A DNA stretch of 64,000 nt, from assembly GCA_964613055.1 (NCBI GenBank), contig CAZTGD010000001.1, positions 1 through 64,000 of the forward strand, written 5' to 3'. Under the pieces are notes generated by a model that was not told the origin of the DNA, did no database searches, and worked only from the letters and a program-made list of their open reading frames with translations. The translations under genes were made by a program, and so were the position numbers. Shown piece after piece: positions 1-8,646 of the stretch. This DNA is from JAXGMQ01 sp964613055. Lineage in GTDB: Bacteria > Caldisericota > Caldisericia > JAAYUI01. Positions within the stretch are counted from its first letter, which is position 1, and every line of letters starts with the position of its first letter.

Positions 1-1475
1 GGGATCCGATAGAAAATGCCTCTCTCATTCCTTGGATTCTCCTCTCATGCGGACTGCACTCACTGATAGCCTCCAAGTATTCAAAAACTGGTAAACGGTC
101 ATCGATAGGTTATACACTCTCAAGCTTTGTTGCTGTGGTCCTTGCTGTGTTCATGGTCAGATCGGGCTTCCTTTATAGGATCTCAGTTCACGCATTTGCC
201 ACCAGACCCATGGCTGTTGTCTGTACACTGATGCTTCTCGCTTCAATCATAATATCCATATATACGTATTTTAAACTCAGAACGCGAGTGAACGCAGATA
301 CCTCGCCACCGGTTGAGAGTAAATCCTTTATTATAAGCTCTTGGAATATTCTGATGCTGTTGTTCGCGATTATCGTTATCATTGCATCATTCTGGCCTGC
401 AATATCGTTATCGTTGTTCAATTCGGAACAACCCGTAACCATGAGTTTCTACTCCAGACTGGCTGTTCCAACAGGCATACTGATTATGATCGGTCTAGTT
501 ATTTCGTCCGTCATCAAGTGGAGCAAGACAAGCCTATTATCAATGTTTAGAAAGCTGATTGTACCATTTATTCTTGGAGTTGTTACTATTTGCATACTTC
601 TTGTGTCTTCAGTGACATCGGCAGTTGTCGTCTCAATGGCATTCCTTGGTGTTGTTGTAACTTCAGCAGAAATCACTCGAATCATAGAGACACCATTGAA
701 AATGTGGGGAGGCAGAATCGCGCACATCGGCGTCGCGATACTCATTGTTGGTATCGCCTTTACTTCCAACTGTTACTTCACACAAGAGGTCAGGCTGAAG
801 GTGGGTGATGATCATAAGACTGTTGCTGAAAGGCAATTGAAACTTGAGAATATCTTGGTTGACGAAGAGTCGGGTGACTATTTGGCAACCGTTGAGATGG
901 CCAGCATTGACGGAGATGTTGAACTGATTTCAATTGAAGGAGAGTGGAGCAGGATGATGGGTGCTTGGCTTAACGAACCTTCAATATTGAGATCTTTTGC
1001 CATGGACGTGATCCTGACTCCCGACACACTTGATGCGGGGATTGAACTCATAGCATCAGTTGGTGAATCTGTTAAAGCAGATGGATACTCAATAGATTTA
1101 ATTTCACTATCAGAAGATAAAATTGTATTCACTCTAATATCTGAGAATGAAATATGGGAAGCTACTTCTCAGTGGAATCATGAAAATGATACGTTTGATT
1201 CCGTTGAGGTTTCTGACAAACTAAATGTTGAATTGGATGCTGATGTCAACAAAGACTACGCCACATTCACTGTCTCTGACCTGAGACCTTCTACACTGGA
1301 AAGCTCTGGCATTTTAACGATATACTTTAGCTACAAGTATTTTGTGACATTTGTGTGGCTGGGTATGATATTGGCTTTACTTGGCATAATCTGGGTGTTG
1401 ATTTATCGATGGAAATTTGATATAAGAGAAGATAAACACATTGATGCTTCAGCAACAATAGGAGTCGATGAGTAA
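1..1475 (+). CDS. ccmF: CcmF/CcsA-type cytochrome c heme lyase subunit, 3' part (5' end outside window)
   Basis: The reading frame is open from the first base of the window and begins with DPIENASLIPWIL, the conserved DPxENASxxPW segment of CcmF, followed by a VRSGFLYRISVHAFA stretch equivalent to the family's TRSGxxxSVHxFA. CcmF is an integral membrane protein that works in covalent attachment of heme to apocytochrome c on the outer face of the cytoplasmic membrane. Several hydrophobic segments follow, including WGGRIAHIGVAILIVGIAF, then a roughly 160-residue extracytoplasmic part (about 780-1320) and a final membrane helix near 1330-1400. A GTG at 135 is an internal codon and not the start. 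The stop overlaps the start of the next gene by 8 nt, so the two are translationally coupled. Family assignment is firm. Whether it partners a full CcmABCDEFGH set cannot be seen here. Confidence 0.88.
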   Translation, partial: DPIENASLIPWILLSCGLHSLIASKYSKTGKRSSIGYTLSSFVAVVLAVFMVRSGFLYRISVHAFATRPMAVVCTLMLLASIIISIYTYFKLRTRVNADTSPPVESKSFIISSWNILMLLFAIIVIIASFWPAISLSLFNSEQPVTMSFYSRLAVPTGILIMIGLVISSVIKWSKTSLLSMFRKLIVPFILGVVTICILLVSSVTSAVVVSMAFLGVVVTSAEITRIIETPLKMWGGRIAHIGVAILIVGIAFTSNCYFTQEVRLKVGDDHKTVAERQLKLENILVDEESGDYLATVEMASIDGDVELISIEGEWSRMMGAWLNEPSILRSFAMDVILTPDTLDAGIELIASVGESVKADGYSIDLISLSEDKIVFTLISENEIWEATSQWNHENDTFDSVEVSDKLNVELDADVNKDYATFTVSDLRPSTLESSGILTIYFSYKYFVTFVWLGMILALLGIIWVLIYRWKFDIREDKHIDASATIGVDE

Positions 1476-2952
1476 GAAAACTGCGCTATTCATGCTTATG
1501 ATCCTGTTTACAATAGGGGTGCAGGTATCTGGTGGAGCTGATTTTCCGAAACCCATCATGAGTTCTTCGGTGATTGTTGATGGAACAGAGATGGAACCCC
1601 GGAGGATTCAGTATGATGTATTTGAGGATTTCCTTACTGAAGATGTTTATTCCTTTGGGAATGAACCAAACTTGTGGGTTCATCAACTAAAAAACAGTGA
1701 CTATGTTATTTATTATCGGCAAGAGCCAAATGCACCCAGTAGGATTCTCACAATCAACCTTCTCTCTCGGGGATGCAATGATTTGGGTAGGCTATGGAAA
1801 CACTCCTATCAGAAACGTTCTACCGATGTCAACGATGATCTCAAGGTAACCTACTCGCCCACTAAAGCTAGGATGGTCAGCGATATTGGTGATGGTATAT
1901 CATACCTTGAGTTTGGTGAGTGGGACCGTTCTCTTTTCATTGCCAGGCATGGACGTTTTATAAAACAGCCAATCTCCCTACTCAGACGTGTCGATGGTTC
2001 GTCACCTGCCCACCTTGTGATACTGCCTGACAGGATTTCAATATCCATTGAATTTGCGCAAACCGATGCTGAGTTTGAGGAAGGTGTAATAATATTTTCT
2101 GATAAACGTTTGATTGATATTGAAAACCAGCGATCTAACAAAGCGCTTGTTGTTACTGATATGAATCTTGTGAAGATGCTGAGACATGATGGTTGGTGGT
2201 ATACAACTCGAGTAGGCGACTACAAGGGATCAAGAGAGGATTGTTATTACTTTAACCCCAGTTTTCATCCATCAAAAAATCTGGTGTCCTGGTATTGCCA
2301 GAACTCAAACAGGCTGTTCAATGATATAGTTCTGACTACCCTCAGGGCGGCTGTTTGCGAGATGCCCGAAGAGGGTTTTTACAGGAGTGAGGTCGTGCCA
2401 TTAATGTTCTGGCGGTGGTATGGCATGACCAATGGATATATTGACACACGATTTGCAACTGATGGAGCGAGATTCTTAATTCGATGTGCTGATGAGTTGA
2501 AAAGCTCAAAAGCAAGAGAACTCTGCACAAAGCTGGCTGATGCTTTCCTTGAGCTTCCCGATGAGCAGAAAACCTCAATCGGTGATGGCTTTCTCATTCA
2601 TGACTACATCACACCCGAACCCTTGAATGTACGGATGCACACGTCCCTGAACCATGCCCTCTGTGAGGTTAACTATCTGCTTGAGTTGACACAGCTGACT
2701 GGGGAGGATAAATACTCCGAGCTGGCTGATGACATCCTGAAAGCCATCGATGCCACATGGCAGGAATGGATTCGACCAAATGGTGATCTGTGGTACGCCT
2801 ACTTCCCTGAAAGCGATACATATGGACGTGATGACTATGAGGAATTGACATTGATGGACTTGAGAGAGACTCAGGCATTGCATGAGGAAGTTTTCGGTTA
2901 CTCGAGACTGAGTATACAAAGGTTGCTTGAGTCTAAGGAGAAATATCAGTAA
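1468..2952 (+). CDS. Secreted protein of unknown function
   Basis: 494 residues. An N-terminal signal peptide is visible (KK followed by ALFMLMILFTIGVQVSGG, residues 3-23), so the protein is probably exported. The ATG lies inside the end of ccmF (8-nt overlap), which suggests one transcript and coupled translation. The last 170 residues are rich in helices with W, Y and E (for example EWIRPNGDLWYAYFPES near residue 430), resembling alpha/alpha-toroid sugar-epimerase or lyase domains such as the C-terminal part of glucuronyl C5-epimerases. That resemblance is by eye only. The N-terminal half looks beta-rich. I do not recognise the family. The gene is followed by a short convergent gap of 37 nt. 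Confidence 0.6.
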   Translation: MSKKTALFMLMILFTIGVQVSGGADFPKPIMSSSVIVDGTEMEPRRIQYDVFEDFLTEDVYSFGNEPNLWVHQLKNSDYVIYYRQEPNAPSRILTINLLSRGCNDLGRLWKHSYQKRSTDVNDDLKVTYSPTKARMVSDIGDGISYLEFGEWDRSLFIARHGRFIKQPISLLRRVDGSSPAHLVILPDRISISIEFAQTDAEFEEGVIIFSDKRLIDIENQRSNKALVVTDMNLVKMLRHDGWWYTTRVGDYKGSREDCYYFNPSFHPSKNLVSWYCQNSNRLFNDIVLTTLRAAVCEMPEEGFYRSEVVPLMFWRWYGMTNGYIDTRFATDGARFLIRCADELKSSKARELCTKLADAFLELPDEQKTSIGDGFLIHDYITPEPLNVRMHTSLNHALCEVNYLLELTQLTGEDKYSELADDILKAIDATWQEWIRPNGDLWYAYFPESDTYGRDDYEELTLMDLRETQALHEEVFGYSRLSIQRLLESKEKYQ

Positions 2953-2989
2953 GCAAATGATGAATGATTGATGGAGTAATAGTTACTGA

Positions 2990-4138
2990 TTAATCGATTC
3001 CTTCTTCATCATCCGAGAGATCATCGTCTACTGACCGTACTTTTTCAGAAAACCATTCGAGAAAATCAATAAACTTATTGAATGATTTTGTATTTTGTAG
3101 AATCTTTATGCTAAAGCATCGTCTTCTTGTAATTGCATCATTGTCGAGTTCAACTCCAGGTATATGATTGATTACCGATAGCATGTTGAGTCTTGATTCC
3201 TCAGAGTGAAATCCTTGGCGCTTTTTTAAATACTGAAATTGGGTTTCTATATGACCAGATTCATAATATCGGACTGGACAATACCATTCTTCTATTAATT
3301 CATTGTAGTAATATGGTGCCCAACTTGCATTAGTTAATCCCGAACCGTAGGCATTTTCATCTACTATAAATTCGTTTTCTTCGTACCATTTGTACAGTTG
3401 ACTGAAGACTTCCATCATATCATTCCCCCAATTCTCCTCAATTGAGGACAAGAAAGTCTCTCTATCCCACTGTCGACCTTCTTCACGTGAGATTGTCGAT
3501 TTCGCCTGGCTTGAAGATATTATATCTGATGTGTATATGTCTTTATACTTCCTGATATTTACACCATACACCTCAATTTTCTCCATCTGCTCTGAAATGA
3601 ACTCTATTGTGGTCTTCAACTCATTTGGTATTTCATCTGAAACAAAGACCAGACGAATATTACCTGAACGAAGGTTTGAATGGACCTGTTTCCAGAATTC
3701 TTCTTGACTCAAATCATCATCCGTTAATTCTGAAATTGCTGTTTCAACGTCCCTTTCGTCATTTTTCAAGCTGTTTTCAAGAGCGTTTTTTAACACATCT
3801 TTTGTCCAGTACTTGCTTCCATTAGCGGCGTAGTCCATCATCTGACCGATGACCTCTCTGTAAATCCTGTTGTCAGAACTCCTTTTTACTTCAACAAGAG
3901 TTGGTTTGATATCACTGCCAACAAACAGGTGATCGAGACTCCATCTGTTACCACCTTCAAACTGTTCTGGAACTCCCATCTCTCGTTTTATTAATAGTAA
4001 TTCGTAATCAGATTCGTTTGGGATAATGAGTTCGGGTTGTCTTGCGATTAGGGTTTGGATCTCCTCTTCGTCTTTAAATGATGTTTGCTCAATCTCTTCC
4101 ACAGAATCTTCTCTTCTCTTGAATATTCGTTCACTCAT
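2990..4138 (-). CDS. PD-(D/E)XK nuclease-like protein, solitary
   Basis: 382 residues. Residues about 60-110 contain WSLDHLFVG, then PTLVEVKRSSD, then a helix with REVIGQMMDYA. This D...ExK spacing followed by a Q-containing helix is typical of PD-(D/E)XK endonuclease folds such as NucS/DUF91-like proteins. The C-terminal 150 residues are rich in aromatic residues and are unassigned. Such proteins are often DNA-processing or defence enzymes, but no partner gene lies beside it. A canonical promoter (-35 TTGAAA, 17 bp, -10 TATAAT) ends 7 nt before the ATG, and there is no ribosome binding site, so the mRNA is probably leaderless. Family-level inference is moderate; substrate unknown. Confidence 0.6.
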   Translation of the reverse strand: MSERIFKRREDSVEEIEQTSFKDEEEIQTLIARQPELIIPNESDYELLLIKREMGVPEQFEGGNRWSLDHLFVGSDIKPTLVEVKRSSDNRIYREVIGQMMDYAANGSKYWTKDVLKNALENSLKNDERDVETAISELTDDDLSQEEFWKQVHSNLRSGNIRLVFVSDEIPNELKTTIEFISEQMEKIEVYGVNIRKYKDIYTSDIISSSQAKSTISREEGRQWDRETFLSSIEENWGNDMMEVFSQLYKWYEENEFIVDENAYGSGLTNASWAPYYYNELIEEWYCPVRYYESGHIETQFQYLKKRQGFHSEESRLNMLSVINHIPGVELDNDAITRRRCFSIKILQNTKSFNKFIDFLEWFSEKVRSVDDDLSDDEEGID

Positions 4139-4145
4139 AACATCA

Positions 4146-4174
4146 ATTATAACTTAATCGACTGATTATTTCAA
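4146..4174 (-). promoter_or_regulatory. Sigma-70-type promoter of the PD-(D/E)XK gene, leaderless
   Basis: On the minus strand a TTGAAA -35 box (4169-4174) is followed by a 17-bp spacer and a perfect TATAAT -10 box (4146-4151). Only 7 nt separate the -10 box from the ATG at 4138, so transcription should begin at or next to the start codon. Confidence 0.6.
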
Positions 4175-4232
4175 TAACAGTGATTAAAAAATATATCAAT
4201 AATCTATGAATGCGACAGTTGAGTTACTCATG

Positions 4233-4268
4233 AAAAAATGGGGTGACCAACAAGGTCACCCCATTTTT
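4233..4268 (-). terminator. Rho-independent terminator after the P5C dehydrogenase gene (bidirectional shape)
   Basis: A perfect stem ATGGGGTGACC / GGTCACCCCAT with a 5-nt AACAA loop is flanked by an A-run on one side and a T-run on the other. On the minus strand the hairpin is followed by six T residues, 44 nt downstream of the dehydrogenase stop codon. The symmetrical A/T flanks would allow it to work in either direction. Confidence 0.85.
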
Positions 4269-4311
4269 GTGATTATCTAACAATGTCAGTGTTAATGGCA
4301 ATAATGAACTA

Positions 4312-5901
4312 TTACTTCATCTTCAAGAATCTGGCGAATCGGTCAGAATCGAGACGCTCAGATGTTGTTTTACACTGCATGAACAGTGAAAGATACTCGG
4401 CAGAGCCAGCCTTTGAGTCGGTTCCCGACATGTTGAATCCACCGAATGGCTGACCACCAACAAGCGCACCGGTGCATTTCCTGTTGATATACATATTGCC
4501 TACATGGAACTCGTGCCTGCATCGTTCGATATTGTCCCCATTATCACTGAAGACTGCACCTGTCAGCCCGTAGATGGTGTTGTTGGCAATCTTAAGTGCA
4601 TGGTCAAAGTCTCTTGCACGGAAGATGGCAAGTACTGGACCAAAGATCTCTTCCTGAGAGATACGAGCTTGTGGATCGACGTCATCAATGATCGTTGGTT
4701 CAATGAAGTAACCCTTTGAATCATCATATTCGCCACCGGCAACTAGCTTGCCTTCACCCCTGCCTATCTCGATGTATTCGGATATGGTCTTGAAGGCTTG
4801 AGTGGAGGAGACGGGACCAAGCCAGTTATCTCCATCGCGAACATCACCCATCTTAATAGCTTTCGCCTTCGAAACGAGTTTTTCAACCAGGATGTCATGC
4901 TGTTTGTCTCCAACAATGATTATCCTTGAGCATGCAGAGCACTTCTGCCCTTGGAAACCAAAAGCCGCGGCTATGGTCTGATCAGCAACATACTCGAGAT
5001 CATGATAATCAGCATCGATTATCTGGGTGTCTTTACCACCCATCTCTGCTACAACACGCTTGAGCCAGATCTGACCTTCGTTGACCTTTGCGGCGCGTTC
5101 ATTGATTCGTTTGCCAACCTCCATAGAGCCTGTGAATGAGATGAATCTAGTCAATGGATGGTCAACGAGATAGTCGCCAACCTCTCCACCGGGACCTGGA
5201 AGGAAGTTGATTACTCCATCGGGGATACCAGCCTCGTAAATGACTTCCATGAACTTAGCGCCTATTACAGTTGAGATGGATGCTGGTTTTAGAACGACTG
5301 TGTTTCCTGTTACAATCGCCGCTGTTGTCATGCCAGCAAGGATCGCCAGCGGGAAGTTCCATGGAGGTATGATGATGCCTACACCCAACGGGATCTGCCA
5401 GTAGTTATTTTCCTCACCAGGGATTGTCGGTATGCTGATCGGTCCATCCATCTTTTCCATAATTCGCCCATAATAATCAAGGAAGTCGATTGCCTCAGCC
5501 GTGTCTGCAATTGCCTCGATCCAGTTCTTACCCTCCTCATATACCATCCAGGCGGACAGCTCCAGCTTTCTTCTGCGCATGATAGCGGCGGCTCTATAGA
5601 GGTATCTGGCACGAACCTTACCGGATACCCTGCTCCATGTCTTGAATGTCTTATAAGCTGTGTTGATAGCCTTTTCGGCTAGCTCCTTTGTCCCCTTGGC
5701 GCTTGTACCGATTACTTCATCCTTCTTGCTTGGATTGTAGGAGATGATCTTTTCTTCAGTCTCGACTGGTTTTCCATCAATGATAATCGGATAGTGATGA
5801 CCGAGATTCTTGCCCACGAAGTCGATGGCTGATTGCATCTTCTGTCTATCATCGGGATTACTCAAATTCAGATAGGGTTCATTGGTATAATCAACTCTCA
5901 T
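4312..5901 (-). CDS. pruA: L-glutamate gamma-semialdehyde (1-pyrroline-5-carboxylate) dehydrogenase
   Basis: An aldehyde dehydrogenase of the P5C dehydrogenase type, which oxidises glutamate semialdehyde to glutamate with NAD+, the second step of proline catabolism. It is 529 residues from the chosen start, close to the usual RocA/PruA length of about 515. Visible motifs are PWNFPLAI and NTVVLKPAS (cofactor pocket), FTGSMEVG, AEMGGKD (catalytic Glu region) and GQKCSACSR (catalytic Cys). The start at 5901 is chosen because GGAGGAATAAT precedes the ATG. A longer open frame runs to 6156 but reads through the divergent tatA gene and adds non-family sequence. No proline dehydrogenase is adjacent, so the partner must lie elsewhere. 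It is divergent from tatAC. Confidence 0.92.
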   Translation of the reverse strand: MRVDYTNEPYLNLSNPDDRQKMQSAIDFVGKNLGHHYPIIIDGKPVETEEKIISYNPSKKDEVIGTSAKGTKELAEKAINTAYKTFKTWSRVSGKVRARYLYRAAAIMRRRKLELSAWMVYEEGKNWIEAIADTAEAIDFLDYYGRIMEKMDGPISIPTIPGEENNYWQIPLGVGIIIPPWNFPLAILAGMTTAAIVTGNTVVLKPASISTVIGAKFMEVIYEAGIPDGVINFLPGPGGEVGDYLVDHPLTRFISFTGSMEVGKRINERAAKVNEGQIWLKRVVAEMGGKDTQIIDADYHDLEYVADQTIAAAFGFQGQKCSACSRIIIVGDKQHDILVEKLVSKAKAIKMGDVRDGDNWLGPVSSTQAFKTISEYIEIGRGEGKLVAGGEYDDSKGYFIEPTIIDDVDPQARISQEEIFGPVLAIFRARDFDHALKIANNTIYGLTGAVFSDNGDNIERCRHEFHVGNMYINRKCTGALVGGQPFGGFNMSGTDSKAGSAEYLSLFMQCKTTSERLDSDRFARFLKMK

Positions 5902-6040
5902 ATTATTCCTCCATTTTTGGTATGATTTCAGTTTAGTTCGACCATTGACCGTGTCCAGAGGTAATTGATTATAAAGACGTTTACTCGGTAAATGTTGATA
6001 ATCATATTCATCCATTTTAATATCTTCCTTGAGGTGATAT

Positions 6041-6205
6041 ATGAGTTTCGGCGCAAGAGAGATCATAATAATACTCGTTATTGCTCTTATTCTTTTTGGT
6101 TCGAGCAAGATACCCGAGTTTGCCAGGTCTTTGAGGAAGGGCATCAATGAATTCAAGAAGGTTGGAGATGATCTGAAGAAGGATATCGAAGAAGAAGAAG
6201 ACTAG
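6041..6205 (+). CDS. tatA: Sec-independent protein translocase TatA/E subunit (54 aa)
   Basis: A short gene of 54 codons. The product has one N-terminal membrane helix (REIIIILVIALILFG, residues 6-20), a SSKIPEFARSL hinge, a basic amphipathic helix (RKGINEFKKVGDDLKK) and an acidic tail. This is the classical TatA/E layout, including the conserved FG and P at the hinge. The ATG is preceded by GAGGTGAT. The gene ends 12 nt before tatC, with which it forms a minimal Tat export operon for folded proteins. TatA forms the pore-like oligomer and TatC recognises twin-arginine signals. No twin-arginine substrate is obvious in this window. The protein is only slightly shorter than typical TatA proteins (60-90 residues). 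Confidence 0.9.
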   Translation: MSFGAREIIIILVIALILFGSSKIPEFARSLRKGINEFKKVGDDLKKDIEEEED

Positions 6206-6217
6206 GAAACACGAAGC

Positions 6218-6970
6218 TTGATTAAGGACAAACCTAAATCCCTTACAGCTCATATTGTTGAGCTGAGGAACAGACTGCTTGTAAGTGCCGTTTTCATCCT
6301 CGCCTGCGCTGGTGTAGCGTGGTGGCAATATCCCAGAATATATGAGCTTCTAACCATGCCAGTTCCATCGCTTGGTGTCCCCGGTATAGAACTACATGCA
6401 ATACGGATTACAGAAGCATTCAGCACTCAGATGATGGTGTCGATCATGGGTGGTTTGGTTGCTTCGATACCTTTGATAATCTACAACCTTTTGATGTACG
6501 TTCTACCTGGTTTGATGCCAAAAGAGCGAAGAGCTGTATATGGTTATCTGCCAGTAATGATCATTTTGTTCTTCATCGGATGTGCTTTTGCCGCTTATCC
6601 GATCGTTCCGATTGCCAGAAAGTTTTTCCTTGGTTTTGGATCAAACATGCTCAACCAGATCACTTCAATATCCTCTTATATTGATTTCTCTGTGATGATC
6701 GTGTTTGGCATGGGACTCATTTTTTTGCTACCATTAGTAATTGTTTTTATCACATCACTTGGACTCGTGACACCAACGGCTGTTGCCAAATCCAGAAAGT
6801 TTGTTTGGATTGGCATATTGATAGCCGCGGCCGCAGTTGCACCAAACGATGGTCTTTCGATGGTTGCCATTGCACTGCCAGTGATCATACTCTTCGAGGT
6901 GTCATTGCTGATTGCCAAAGTTAAGTATCGAAAGAAAAAAAAGAAAAAGAATTTAAACACAGCAAAATAA
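6218..6970 (+). CDS. tatC: Sec-independent protein translocase TatC
   Basis: 250 residues with six predicted membrane helices. The N-terminal AHIVELRNRLLVSAVFI matches the conserved TatC start (xHLxELRxRL), and the conserved first periplasmic loop and the FxxExFxxxxxxS-like region (RITEAFSTQMMVSI) are present. TatC is the receptor for twin-arginine signal peptides in the cytoplasmic membrane. The start is a TTG at 6218, 12 nt after the tatA stop, with an AGGAAA-like sequence upstream. The C-terminus is very lysine-rich (KYRKKKKKKN), coded by an A-tract. It forms an operon with tatA. No transcription terminator was seen downstream. Confidence 0.92.
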   Translation: MIKDKPKSLTAHIVELRNRLLVSAVFILACAGVAWWQYPRIYELLTMPVPSLGVPGIELHAIRITEAFSTQMMVSIMGGLVASIPLIIYNLLMYVLPGLMPKERRAVYGYLPVMIILFFIGCAFAAYPIVPIARKFFLGFGSNMLNQITSISSYIDFSVMIVFGMGLIFLLPLVIVFITSLGLVTPTAVAKSRKFVWIGILIAAAAVAPNDGLSMVAIALPVIILFEVSLLIAKVKYRKKKKKKNLNTAK

Positions 6971-7082
6971 GTGAGTTTGAGTCATGACCTTTTTATTATT
7001 TAACCAATCATTTCTTATATATCAATTGTAACTTTTATGGTTCAGGTTATCATCAGTATAGGGTTGTCAAAAGGAGGCTGTA

Positions 7083-8636
7083 GTGGTGAGATGGCGAATA
7101 GTATTTCTTGTATCAGTCATAATATTTCTTGTAACAATGCTCTGTGGTGAAGTGGTAGCCATTTTGGGTCCCGTTCATGTGGAATTGAATACATTTGGTG
7201 AGATGGAGGGTCCAACTCGCGCAAATACTATTACGTCATTTAAGATATACTTACGTATTAATGAAGACCTGCACTTCGGTGATTGGCTTAAAGTATGGTT
7301 TCCCGTCGAAGAAGCCTCAAAGAAGAGAAATGATATATGCTATCCGGTATTTGAAAGCGACAGTTCAACTACATCGAGAGAGATAACTGAAGAAACGTTC
7401 TACAAGGTTTTGGACTCAGAAACAGGACTAACTGAATTTTATAATATTTCTGGATGTGATGACATGGACACAGGTGGTGTCAATTCTTCGGGAAAAAATA
7501 ACTATCTTTATGGCACCGTATTTCCGTCATTGCCAAGAGATGAGGAAGAAAGAAAAGAAAAACTGATGCGAATTGACCATAGTACAGCCTTAGGCTACAG
7601 CCCATGTGGTGATTGTGGTCAAGGATATCCCATAATAACACAAACATGTGAAGAACGCTCATACCAGTTTAATTGTACTTTCCATTTAGAAACCTGGAGA
7701 CAAGGTTACAACCCAATTGATATAAACACGAGCTATTATACAGGAATCTTAGCTCCCGCAACACCAGGTAGATACAAGATTCGTGTGGCAACCGAACCAG
7801 AACCGACGCCTGTTGAATCAGACGCGTTCTTTCTGCCATGCTCATCTATCACCAAACCTGAACTTCATCTGATAGAGCATAGAAGTACCAAGTATTACGC
7901 TGTTAACTTCAGTACTGGTGAAGGCGGAGCATTGGACAGTAGGCACTCAACGATTAATATCAGTTTCCCCGATGGATTTGAGTTTTGGAACGTGGATATA
8001 GCCAAACGTATTACTGTAAATGGAATTGCCTGCGAAGAGGTCGACCGGGCAGGTCATGATGGAGTCCAAGTATTGTCGATAAATTCGCCTATCAACGTTA
8101 ATAATATGGGTATGGTCAGTGTTCTTTTGAAAAGATCTGTTTTTAAAAGAACACTAGAGGATCAGTTTTCCGTGATGGTCAACACGAGTTCTGAACCAGA
8201 GACCGTTGAATCATTTACATTAAAGGAAGCTAGAAATGATTCATCACTGATCAGGAATATTGAACTCTCATCATACAGGACTGGTGATATAGCTGATATC
8301 GCTTTCAACCTGGATTCAAGACATCTTCCTGTCCACAAATACACCGAGTTTCGGATAATACTGCCTGAGACTGCAAGACTCCCTACTGCATTGCAGAATG
8401 GGCAATTCCTGATCAATGGTTACCCGGTTGAGAGATTACATCGGTGGAGTGGTAACGAGATAAGTCTGTGGATGAACACAAATCATCTGATTGACTATTA
8501 CTCCTTGAGATCCATTTCTTTTCATCTCACCGAATCTGCGGGGATAGTCAATCCAACTCGAAGGGGATTGAAGAGGTTGAGTATGAAAGTGGGCGGAAGA
8601 CGACCCATCAAATCAAAGTATTTCTATATACATTGA
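7083..8636 (+). CDS. Secreted protein of an unrecognised two-copy family (copy A)
   Basis: 517 residues with an N-terminal signal sequence (RIVFLVSVIIFLVTMLCGEVVA, residues 5-26). The mature part begins ILGPVHVELN. It is clearly paralogous to the protein at 14987-17113: both share ILGPVHVEL at the mature N-terminus, an RANTxTxFKI segment, ExWRQGYNPID, and TPGRYKIRVATEPEPTPVES near residue 235. A weaker second copy of the last motif (NTSSEPETVESF) occurs near residue 370, so the protein appears to hold two related beta-rich modules. Cysteine pairs (CGDC and others) suggest disulfides or metal binding outside the cell. Start: GTG at 7083 or 7086 after AAGGAGG (7071-7077). I do not recognise a known domain. 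Confidence 0.6.
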   Translation: MVRWRIVFLVSVIIFLVTMLCGEVVAILGPVHVELNTFGEMEGPTRANTITSFKIYLRINEDLHFGDWLKVWFPVEEASKKRNDICYPVFESDSSTTSREITEETFYKVLDSETGLTEFYNISGCDDMDTGGVNSSGKNNYLYGTVFPSLPRDEEERKEKLMRIDHSTALGYSPCGDCGQGYPIITQTCEERSYQFNCTFHLETWRQGYNPIDINTSYYTGILAPATPGRYKIRVATEPEPTPVESDAFFLPCSSITKPELHLIEHRSTKYYAVNFSTGEGGALDSRHSTINISFPDGFEFWNVDIAKRITVNGIACEEVDRAGHDGVQVLSINSPINVNNMGMVSVLLKRSVFKRTLEDQFSVMVNTSSEPETVESFTLKEARNDSSLIRNIELSSYRTGDIADIAFNLDSRHLPVHKYTEFRIILPETARLPTALQNGQFLINGYPVERLHRWSGNEISLWMNTNHLIDYYSLRSISFHLTESAGIVNPTRRGLKRLSMKVGGRRPIKSKYFYIH

Positions 8637-8646
8637 GTAGTGTATA

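Noticed and set aside
5902..6156. 85-codon extension of the P5C dehydrogenase
   Set aside because: It would overlap tatA on the other strand, and GGAGGAATAAT just upstream of ATG 5901 marks the real start.
6676..6960. Minus-strand frame with a long phenylalanine run
   Set aside because: It is the antisense of the lysine-rich end of tatC, caused by an A-tract.
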